A stretch of DNA of 64,000 bases, taken from Ignelater luminosus (taxonomy: Eukaryota > Arthropoda > Insecta > Coleoptera > Elateridae). Positions 10,987 to 22,900 of the stretch are shown here, in pieces. Made by a program: the position numbers and the translations under genes. Below the pieces are notes generated by a model, which had not been told where the DNA came from, ran no database searches, and worked only from the letters and a program-made list of their open reading frames with translations. The stretch spans positions 306,732 through 370,731 of the forward strand of contig VTPC01091272.1 of the NCBI GenBank assembly GCA_011009095.1. The letters run 5' to 3'. How positions within the stretch are numbered: position 1 is the first letter of the stretch; each line of letters starts with the position of its first letter.

Positions 10987-13900
10987 GTTAGTAGATAAAA
11001 ACAGTTTCAAAAAATACAAACTTAAAATATCCGAGATAGAACTCGGAAGTGACTAGAAAACAAAACTTGATAATTGTTTTTCAGGATTATCAAAATTCGC
11101 AAAGCTGGCACGTTCGGTAACGAGAAGTCGATCTGTTCTCGTTTCGCAATTCTCATCTCACATGCCCAATTTAAAAGATACAACGAAGCAATCGCATCTG
11201 GCACAAGTCAGTAAATTAAAACGCATTTAAATTGGAAACGCTCACTAATATGCTGTCTCTTTGCATGCTGCTCTGGGAACTTATTTGTAATTTGTTGTTT
11301 TTTAAATTCTTTTTATTAACAATTTGTGTCTTTGCGTAATATAAAATATAAAACAAGATGATGAGTTTAAGCGCAGACATCATGCCTCAATACCGACAAG
11401 AAGCACCGAAAACACCACCGCATATCTTGTTACATTACTGCGCTTTCAAAGCCATCTGGGATTGGATTATTTTATGTCTCACCTTTTACACCGCCATCAT
11501 GGTTCCTTACAACGTCGCCTTCAAGAACAAAACCTCGGAGGACGTGTCGCTGCTGGTCGTCGATTCCATAGTTGATGTGATATTTTTCATAGATATCGTT
11601 TTAAATTTTCACACCACCTTCGTCGGCCCAGGAGGTGAAGTCGTTTCGGATCCTAAAATTATAAGAATGAACTATTTAAGAAGTTGGTTCGTCATCGATC
11701 TGCTAAGCTGCCTACCGTACGATGTATTTAATGCCTTTGATCACGACGAGGACGTAAGTTTGCTTATTGTTAGTTTCTAGTTTTAATGAATTATATTCCA
11801 GTTCAGGTGGCATGCATTGTTTACCCCTAGGAAAATTCGGTGAACTTGAAGGGGAATAATGCTGCCTGGAATTTGGGATATCTAGAACATCCTGGCTGGA
11901 TATCAAATGTTTTGATTTACATTTCTAGGGGAGATTCTTGAGGGAATTTTGATATGTTAGAACTGAACTCTGTATACCTACCTTGTTAAATCAACATGAT
12001 ATAGAACTCGCTGATAAATTATAAATAAATAACACAACAAGATCTTTCAAGAATTCTCTCCTGTTTTTGTTTTGTCACTTTTTCATTTATTATTTAAAAG
12101 TTCATGTTGGAAATTAAAGGATCATTCTTTTAAAATTGTAAAGTAAATACTAATTCTAAACTGTATAAGCAATGGGGAATTTAAAATTAGCACTAAAATT
12201 ATCGAAAATATAGTTATGAAATCTGAACGCCCTTTTTAGGTTGACAAAAACTAGAGTATAATTTGTACAGACATCAGTAAAACTTCTGAAACCACCTCAG
12301 TCTATCCTTTCAGAACTTAGCTTAAGAAACTGTCTTTGAATTTGGAATTTATTTGTTTATTTAAATAATAGTAATAATTTAATAATAAAATTCAAGTTTT
12401 AAATTAATTTTCATTACCATGGATAATGAAACCTTGAATATCTAGACCTAAAAAAATTCAAAACAAATTTTGCCAAATGCTAACTATTGTGCCTTTATAA
12501 ATCGCTTATGATCAGGAATTGTTAGTTCTTCCTTGGGGCTAATCAACTTGAAAACGAAGAGGTTTCACTGATTGTACAATTCATTAACTTATTTTGGATG
12601 TAGGTTTCATATAATGCTTTCCACTTTTGTCTGTTCTCCGTTTTGGGGTCAGTTACAATCCATTTGCTGCTTTAATGTCATCTGTTTGTCTCAAGAATGA
12701 TCTGTTAGATTCTTTCCATGTCTTTATATTCAAACTACCAATCAACAAATTAATTTTATTATCGGAGTTGGCTCAGAAATCAATAACAGTTAATTTCTAT
12801 GTCAATATTTGTGTCGTCTATGTTGTCATGTGTGGGTTTTCAGCAATAACAGATTTTGCCTCAAGTTCTGTTTAATCTCAGGTTAATCTTCAATGATTGC
12901 TGATTCAAGTATGAGTAACATGCCATCGCCTAGAAGTCAGAAACCCTTGTTTTTGTTATTTATAGGTTTTTTATCGTTTCTGGGATCTTTAATTGAAGGA
13001 ATGAATTTACCCGTTTTAATTTTGATCAATTCTCCTTTCTTACTAACAATAAGTCTAATCAGTAAGAATCATTTCTCCCCTTTGAATGGAACCTAGTTTC
13101 ATTAAGACATTTATTTTTGTTCAAGGTTTCTTATTCTAGAAGATTTTTATTAAATCCCAATAGGAACAGCGAGCCAAAGTCCAAGAATGACCTTTTATTT
13201 ATGCCGTACTTATTTTCTAGATCTCGAAAACTAAGTATATACGTTTTCACTCACAGTTTTTCTAATTTCATGTTTCTGAGTCTTTCGTGGTTTTCCTCCA
13301 TTCTTGTGTCCATGTGGTGTCTAATCAGAAATTTGTCTTAGAAATCCTTTCTCTTTCATTTCACAAATATGCCCATTCCAAATTAATTTTTTTTTTATTC
13401 TATAGTTGCTTCCATAATCTCCTTCCCTTGTTTATTACCAATTCTCTTCAGATATTCTTGCTAATTTTTGCAATGTATCCGTTTCTGTTGCCAGTATTTT
13501 TCTCCTGTTATTTTCTGCCACAGTCTGTATCTTCAAACCATAAGTCAATACATTGTTTACCATTGTGTTATAAATATTTCTTTGTCGACCTTATTAGATA
13601 ATAGGCTCTCCGATCTTTATTTTGTGACAATTGTATCTTATCAGGAGACAAAGTTATTTTTTTCTTCCTGTTCTTCAATTTTTATTTGGTTTTTTGCTTG
13701 CTACGTTTTGGATACCAAAGGTGTTTTATAATTAGTTGCAAAAGTAAATTTCTTAATTTACTTAAAGTTCTTAGGGTCAACGGAAAAATTATATGTAGTA
13801 CTCAGGAAACAAGTTTCTTTTTCCCTCACCTTTCGGCTCGTGTAATAAATGACACACGCGGGAAAAAAGTACTCCTTTCTTCTCTCGTAATACAAATACC

Positions 13901-16900
13901 TAAATCTTTTCTATTTCTTGTTACATGTCTAGACAAAAAGTCAGTTTAAAGCTTCTATAATTCTTTTATTTTGTGTTATTCGTTTTTAATTCTGAATCTG
14001 TCTTGACCATCTGTTTCAAAAGTCAGATTCTTCGCATTTCTTAATGGTTATGTAAACTTCTAATTTTAAATCTCAGCTCCAATACATAAACATTTAGTGT
14101 TGTCTTACGTTTATGGAATAACTCGTTTGTTTTATTCTTCATATAAGTTTTGGGCATGTATTTTGAATCTTCTTTGGATTGTTCAACTACCGCGAATGTG
14201 AACACTGTTGTATCATTTAACTATAAACTCTCTTTCTAGGTTTTTGTCGTGTATTATACGTAAATTTTAAATATACAGCAACCTTGCCTAGGACCTATAA
14301 ATTCTTCAGGTAGTGGATTTCGAATTTTAATTTTGCAAGTGCCATTTGTATAAAGCTGATGAATTGTTTTGATGAGGGTTTTATTAATTTGCCTATGTTG
14401 CATTGCTTTTCACAGTTCAACTATTGGTACTATAACACCATAGGCCTTCATTAGATTAATGAAAAGCAAGTGCGTTTCTTTATCTATAGCTATTTGTTTT
14501 TTAATAATAAAATTTGCTTTATGTAAAAAGTATTGTCCGTGCAAGATCTTCCAGCAGAAAGTCCGTTTTGCTTTCCTGCTCCTTTTATTTTGTAATTCTT
14601 TTCTGTTAGATCTCTCAACGCTGGGTTATACAATCGACACACCGTACTAGTCACCGACAATCTGTAATTGTCACAATTACCGCAGTCTCCTTTTTGTATA
14701 TTGATGTTATACTTAGGTATATGCTAACAGACCAATTTTAATGCTTTCAGATACTGATCAAAAACCTGGAGCGTTATCTATCAGGATCTTAATCCCCGAA
14801 TCAAGGAGTTTAGATGGGGGCCCTGTATTTGCCCCCTTCCATTGTTTAGGATAACTGTAGTTAAATTTAAAAAGTTGGGGTTTTTCCTGTTTGAACTTCT
14901 TTGCTGCTTCATTTATGTTTCTGTTGTTCTCGAGACATTTTTTTGGTTTTGCTACCCATTTTTATGTAAGAAGAAAATTTTATGTTTTTTTTGCATTTCT
15001 TCTTATTAAAATATTTCTAATCAACCTTTCGCCTTTGCCAATTAAACGTCACATTTCTCAAGCAACTACTCTGATGTCTTCTTGGTTTAATAATATCCGA
15101 TATAATAGTAACAATGCTCTTCTAAATCTTAGGTATGTTTAACTTTCTGTTTCTTCCTTCAAGAAAATATCAAGTTTAGTTAACAACCATCTTTGCAGAA
15201 AATGAATAATTGGCAAAACACTACTACTTTACTTGATACTATATCCTGATTCCTGGACGAACTGTCAAAGAATATAGAGTGCTACTGGTTCTAAGACAAC
15301 ATTTGTTTCGGTACTTTATATTCACTTTGTCGAGAATTTTTGTTTCCAGGTTTATTTTGATACAGATGAACTGAATTGATTTAATCCGAATTTCTAGTAC
15401 ATGATCTTGCTATGTATGTTTCGTACAAAAACTACACTGCTTTATAGTAACTCGGTTTCTAACTTTCATACTTTTTGACACAAAATTTTCATTAAGCCAT
15501 TAGAACTGCTGTTTTTGATCACGATTCAATTTTGATTTAAGCATATGTTGATTTAGATAGATGATGTACTATTTTAGTTTGTCTAATTTCATTATAGTCC
15601 AAAACATTTTTCATCTGGGCTATATCTAGAATATATAGGTCTCGTAATTTCAGTAAAATCCTTTATTCTGAAAGGCTCCATTTGTAGATCTCCGGTAAAA
15701 GGATCAAAATATAGTCTGGATCTACTTCAAATTATTTTCAAACCTTTTCTTTCTTGTCAACGGTTTAGCTTTGTTTTTGATTTTGACCCTTTAAGTCAGT
15801 TGCACAGAAGGAATCAAATTTATTGTCGTCACATTTGGTTTTGTAATTTTCTGATTGGATTGACTAAATTTGTAAATAAAATTAACATCAAATGTGACTG
15901 ATAGGTATTTCTTTTTAGGAAAAGGTTTATGTGAGTTTTGATAGTCTCCATTTACCTATTTCTCTCTTCTATTTTACAGGTATGTCTTCTATAAGCTGAG
16001 CAATCCACTATCACAAGATGTCATATAGAATTATTGTTTTTAATATATCCATCTCTCAAATCCCAAGCAGCAACTTTATTAAATCCACTAGGCAAACAGA
16101 ACAAGTCCATGCCATGCACAACTAAGGTCTACAACACCATTGATCGGACTGGGTAACTGTTAATGCAAAGCAAATCTTACCAAAAATGTGCTACATACTT
16201 GATGAGTAGGCAGAATATTGGTATGTATCGTAGATTTGCCAGGCATGAACGACCGATGCATCACGTATGCTCTAGCAATACATCGGGTTGCATGCTACAC
16301 AAATTAAAAACGCGGACTTTACTTTTCGTAAACTTTGGCTTAGCCTAACACGGGCCTTAATGTGCAGTGGGTCTCAGGGTAGTGTTATGTGCTTGGTGGA
16401 ATAACAGGATCAGCGGGATCTCAAAATTAACTTTGTCAAAGTGAAATTAACCAATTTCAAATTGTTACTCAGATATTTACGTGCTACATAATAAAAAATT
16501 TCATTTTATATCAATTTTAATTAAGTTCGGGTTTAAGTACTAAAACAAAGTGTATTCCTTGTTTTTGTTTTCATATTAAGAAATTAAAATTATTATAGCT
16601 ATAACAGCGATCAAATTGTTAACAAAACAGAAAAATAGTATTATAAATATTAATTAATTAGTTCCATCTATTTACAAACCTCCCATATATAACATCTAGC
16701 TTGGCTTCCTATTGAATTGTATAAATTCTAGCCCTAATGTATATAATTTATAATTTTCATAAAGTCTACAAATTTTATTTACAAAATTTAATTTTACTGA
16801 AACTTTTAACAAACTCGAACAATTTACATTAACTTCTTAAATTTTCTTAACAAACAACGTCTATTCTTTTAATACTTAACAGTAGTAAGTAACTTAAAAG

Positions 16901-19900
16901 TCGTACTGGCCTATATGTAATAACTTTCTGAACAAAGGATATTAATTTTTTAACATAAAAAGAACTTTCAACTTATTAAGGTTAATGTTATCATTGAATT
17001 AATTTTTAAATTTCTTATACAGGCTGTTTCCTACTAAATTGAAAAAGTTTTCGTGTCTTTTATCTTTTATTGTAAACCATTTTTCATGTTACGAAATTTG
17101 TGGTAGGTAATTATCTTTGTCGGTAGTCGGTTTTAGAAACTCCACGTTATTTAGCAAAAGAAAAATTTTTTTGTGGTTTTTTCCTAAGATGCACAGTTCT
17201 TGAGTAAAATCGAATTATTTTAAGATTTATCGAATGTAAACCTTAATACTGAAGAAGGATGCCTTTGGATATGTTTCCATAATCATCATTATCATGGACG
17301 GAGATGTCAGTAGAGAAAAGGGGTTTCTTAAAAAATATACAGGGTTAGCCAAAAAGTCTGGAAACTGTCTTATTGTAGCAATACCGGTAAAATTAGCGGA
17401 ATAATAACCTTTGAGGGGTATATTAGACGGCCGTCGTCAGCTTAGTATCATAATGGCTCCGCCTATTAACAGGACTAAATACACTGAAATACACTAAAAC
17501 TGCAAACTTTATTAATTTATTATAACAAAGCGAATTGTTTTATTTTATTTTCTTCTTCACTGTTGTTTCTAGAATTTTATGCAGATTTAAAAAATGTCAT
17601 CAAAATACTAGGGTGCCATTTAAAAATTAAAAGTTGATATCAATTACGCAGAACTGGATAATTGAATTAATTTTTTTCCCGTCGAAAGGTAGATAGGACA
17701 GTCTAATATGCCCCCAAGGGTTATTATTCCGATAATTTTATCGGTATTGCTATAATAAGACTGTTTCCAGACTTTTGGCTAACCCTGTATGTTACGCTAC
17801 TGGAAATATCAATAAGATTGACGTCACTGAAACCTCCACCTAATTTAACAAAGAAAAACGTAATTTTCTTTGTGGAATGCTTCATTTTATTATAAAATTT
17901 AATTTAAATAAATCTTAGAAGCAAAAGTTTGATAATAATGGGTTACTTTTACCTCTTTCTTTTGTAATAGGAGTGAATCACAAAATTCTTTATGTTCGGA
18001 ATGTTGATTTACATATTTTGAATAATCATTTTAATAATATACTAACAATAATAATAATCATCATCATCATCATCATGGTGTAACTTTATTCAAAAAACTA
18101 GAGATATACAGAAAAACACGAGATTAACGTCTTCTTATACCAGAAATTAATCGCAGGCAAGCGTTCTGTAAAACTTGGATTTTTTTATTATCTACACTTT
18201 TAAGCGAAAAACCATAAACGGTGTCACAATAATTTAACTTTAAAAGTATATTAAAGCTTCACACAAGATAATCTTAGTTTTTTGATTATGAACATATTTA
18301 TTTGGATAGGTAAATTAATTTCAAGGTTGCATATCCTGACTGTATGCACTTGGATACTTTCTGAGCCAATCTCAATTTACGATCAATTATTACACTGAGT
18401 TTTTTTACTTTAACTTGGCATTGTAACCTGATGTTACCATTTCTAATATCACATCTCTCATATAAAGTCTTCAGATCAGATCTCAGTCCGCTCAAATAGT
18501 TTTGCGATAAGTGCAATAGCAGGATCTGCGACACCGCTATGGCGAAGGATAACCAATAGTACTCTGTGAGCTACTGAATAATCTATCAAAACACTAATAG
18601 TAGTTTTACTTTGATCACTAACCATAAATACATCATCAGTAACCTTAAGCAAGGTAGAATAACAACTACGACCCGGTCTGAAGTCAAATCGCTAGGCTCT
18701 GTCGCTTTTGGCAATGACAAAACAAAGGATTTTTCTCATTCACTAAGAAATATAGAAAACAGAATACAAAAATTAATAATATTACTATAGATAAAAAACA
18801 AGCGGGGTAAACAAAGTTCTCTCATATGTATTTATGCTAATTCCATCATATCCTAATGCTTTAGGATATGATGCCTAGTGATTTAACTGAATTAATGAAT
18901 TTTAGTACCTCAGATTCATCGACAGTAGGGAAAGTTAAAAATGAATTTACTGAATCTATGGCATTGCTTCTATAATATTTGACTAAATTACAATTATCAA
19001 TAGATGTGAGAAATATTATTAATAAAGTAATTGTTAATATCATTTGGATCTGATATTTCTGCAGAAAGGGAGCAATTAGTTTGCCCTTTTGTAAATTTAA
19101 TTGTCCAAGACCAAGCCACAACAACTCAAGTTCATTAGTTCGAAATTTGATTTCGTAGTATGCCTTTCTTTTCTACGAATGGCAGTATTGACCGTATTGC
19201 AAATATCTTTATCAAAATTTCAGAGTTCTATTTGTTCTGTTTGTTTAAATTTTTGAGAAGCCCGATCTCTTGCGGTCATCGTTTGTTTTAAGTTACTTGT
19301 AAGCCAAGGAGCTGGTGCTTCTGTAATTCTAGACGACTTATAAGGTACAGACAAGTTAAATAAAATATTTAAATTTCCATTTAAAAATTGGACTTTATCA
19401 TCAATACTTTCACAGTCATAAATATTATTCCAAAGAATAGAGCACAAGTGATCATAAAATCGAACTTCAACAAGTGGCAAGACGTTTATCTATTTCAATA
19501 GAATATCAAATGCAATATCGGGTACATGCGTTATACCATCAGTCACAAGTTTAGGATTGTTGGTTATTACATGATCTATTAGAGTGGTAATTAGTGAGAT
19601 GCGAGTAGGATCTTTGATTATTTGAACTAAGTCCGTTCTATCTAAGAGATCGTTTAAAGCAATTACATCTCAACTATCAAATGCCAATAAATTAATATTC
19701 AGATCTCCAAAACAAAATAAATTGTGCGTTGGAATGATTTCAGATATTCTTTCTTCAAATTCATTTAAAAAATCTCCGTAGTAAATAGACGGTGGTTTGT
19801 ATAAAACACCAATTGCAATTTTAATTTGTGGAATACTTACATTTATCCATAAATGTTCAATAACGTTGCTTGTCTGTAGGAGTTGATAAAGCCAAATGTG

Positions 19901-22900
19901 GCCAAATATAAATTTCAACTCCACCACCAACCGTGTTACGACCACATCTTATAATATTATAACCTTCGATTACGATGATATCCTAATTATTTAATCGTAC
20001 GATACTTAGGTATATTTTAAGCTAATTGTATTATACCTACGATCCTTTAATTTCCATCAAAATAAAAAAATAAGTTTGCTTGATGAAACAGTAGATGTCT
20101 TTGTGAAAAGCAAGCTTGTCCTAATCGGTTGATAAAAAACTTATTATTTAGCATTACTTTATAACTGAGAATTTCTGCATAACAATTAAATTAAAACGGT
20201 CTTCTTCAGTAACTCAACATACATTTGCGTAAAAGATAATATGTTAAAATATGCAATTTCTCCATAAAGTAACGAATTTATTTCAATTAATAAAAGCACA
20301 CGCATGAAGATTTTAATTTTCTTAGCAAGATTTTATAGTATTTGTCAGCTAACTAGTTTTCTAAATTTTTCTTTCTTATACAGGGTGTTTTACGTTGGCT
20401 GTTGAGTTTTCATTTTTTAATCTTAAGTGGAACACCCTGTATATATCAGCAAATTATTACATCTTGCTCGCTATTGATTTCCACAAGGTGCCTTGTACTA
20501 GTCTAGACTTGTCCTCTTAAATTATGATAACAAATACTGAGTGTTCTGATACAAAAATGAGATTAACTACGGTTTGGATTTTTTGACCTCTCTGTATAAC
20601 AAGATTTAGTTAGAATTTCCATAATTAATTTTATCACTAATAACTGAGTTTTCTCTGTAATCCTAAAAATAAACTAGATTCAGAAGGATTTGATTTTTAA
20701 AACGTTGCTTTATAAACAGTTTTCAAGGTTCACCATTGAAATATTTTTGTTATTCGACAATTTAAGCAATTTAAGAAGCTTTCGTGTTTAAAAAAGTGTG
20801 TTATACGTTCCCTGATTCTGTTAACTAGTTTGACACTTTCCCTATCTACTTACTACCTAGCAAAATCACTGCCAAGGGGAACGGGCTTGGAAAAATTAAC
20901 ACGGAAAGAAGACCCTGTTCAGATTGACTAGTCTGGTACTGCCAGAAGACCTGAAAGTGTGGCATAATGTGGAAAACGGTAACTGACCTGTTTCCAGTAA
21001 AATTGAAAAGGCCCAAATGGCCTGCATCTTATCTCCTGACACCGTCGTATACTTTATTGCCATCCTATTTGAAGACACTGCCAGACAAAGAGTCTGACCA
21101 AGCGCAGTGCATCAGTTAAGGAAAAACACAGTTTTCCTAAAGCCAGCTCAGAGAGGACAGAAACCCGCATAAACTAAAACGGCAAAAACTAGCTTGATCC
21201 CGATGTTCAGTCTTTTATTTGTAAGATACTATATAAGTAATATACAATAGGGTTCATGTCCGTATCGCACATTGTTCTCGAGGTATCGGAAGACATATTC
21301 TTTTAAATAAATCTCCAATTCGGGAAAAATATTCAATAAAAGAAAGACAAAAGATATTATTTTAGTGCATTATTCCTAAATTCCAGACACAATTAACTAT
21401 TTGTCTTCCTAGTAGCTTAACGTATCTGATTGTTGGTCAACAAAAAATTGAAGAAAAGAAGCAAGTGGGTTTTAGTCTTTTGGTTAGCATTTTTTAATTT
21501 TCCTCTCGCAAGAAGCATTCGCGGGATTTCTTTAGTAACATTTTGAGATAACCTAAAGGAAAACTTTCTCGAGTGGCTCTTCTGGGTTTGCATGTCAATT
21601 TGACTGAAAAATCTTTATTTTGATACAAAGAAAACGGCTACTTTGTGACGAATATGAACCCCGATTGACTATGGACAATATTGCAGAAAAAGGTTTTACA
21701 ATTGCTTGATTGAGGAAGAATTAGGATAAACCACTACAGCAATGCATTTGAATTTCTAGTAGTTGTGTACTGTGGTGGCACGAAAGTATCAGTATGTGAC
21801 GCTTTTGTACTATTACCAGAAGATTGTGGCAGTTTTAGAAACTTAGTCTCGTATTATTTTTTTTAAATATCTATGGTAGGTTGAATAGAAGTGCTGAGCT
21901 ACAGTTTAGACAACATTTCTCTTTTGGTATTCTGACAACAAACTCGGCTCACTATTTGTGATTTTACTTTGGCTAGTTTCACATTCAATAGTAATACTAC
22001 ATGTGATATTTAAAGGTCTTTGCTTCCCTTTGCCTATGGAAAAGGTACCTCTGCAGGTATTAAGATGAATCTTCAACGAAACTATTCCCACTCGGTCAAA
22101 AACTGCCAGTAGTTGACTGTCCATGATAAAGATTCTGGCCTCCCGTCTCGTTATTGTTTTGCAATATGATTTGATTTTGGGATTTTAACTTCGCCAAAAA
22201 GTTACGTTATTAAAGCCTGGATTTTATTTCACTATTTTACTGAAGAGTTAGTCTAGACAGTTGAGAACCACTGGAAAGTTCAGCTATACCTTTTTGGTTA
22301 GTCTACAAAATTTATCAAGCTGAAGTTAGAGAATTCCACTCTTTGTCTGCAATAACAAGACCAAACCTGCAGTTCGTATTGTCGCACATCTCTGACACAA
22401 CTTTCTCTTATGTCGAAACTAAGTAGTACACCAGAATAAAGCACAGTGAAAAGATCATGAACCAGTTTGGACATAAGCATGATTAGAATAGTTTCAATGA
22501 ATATGGCCCTCTGTCAAATAGAGATCTGAAGCTTGTCAATGTCAAAGCTAAATTGTTTAGTTTTTCTACTCCGAAGTACATTTCTTTTTGATGATACATT
22601 TCTTTCTATACCAGCCAATTTGTTTTCTGATTTAAAAAGAAAACTAAAGATTCCCTAGGAGGCAAGAATAGCAAATGAAGAGGTATTGCTAAGAGTTAAA
22701 TGTGGAAGAAAGTTATGCCACGAAATGGGAAATAAGAAAAACGTCTTAATTGAGCTATAAAAAGAGAATTAAAGACGAGTGTAAATATGCCATTCAGAAA
22801 TGGCATTAGTTCATGGTTACATACCTCGCTTGAGTCACGCAAGAAATTTTGCAAAAAAATCCTTTATTTATAAAATTTCAAATTCTTTGGTTTTCTGCTT

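Noticed and set aside
10865-11056. 63-codon frame beginning [14 protein letters not shown]
   Set aside because: It is a shadow of the PAC-domain exon; the adjacent frame gives [14 protein letters not shown], the Eag sequence, and splices correctly at 10986.
12627-13949. Series of overlapping hydrophobic plus-strand frames resembling a receptor family
   Set aside because: The minus strand carries LINE words in order, so these frames are antisense artefacts.
14891-15142. Phe-rich 83-codon plus-strand frame that looks like a membrane protein
   Set aside because: T-rich shadow of the A-rich minus-strand LINE A; hydrophobicity is a composition effect.
20896-21078. Minus-strand 60-codon frame
   Set aside because: It lies inside the 28S rRNA pseudogene and carries no protein signal.
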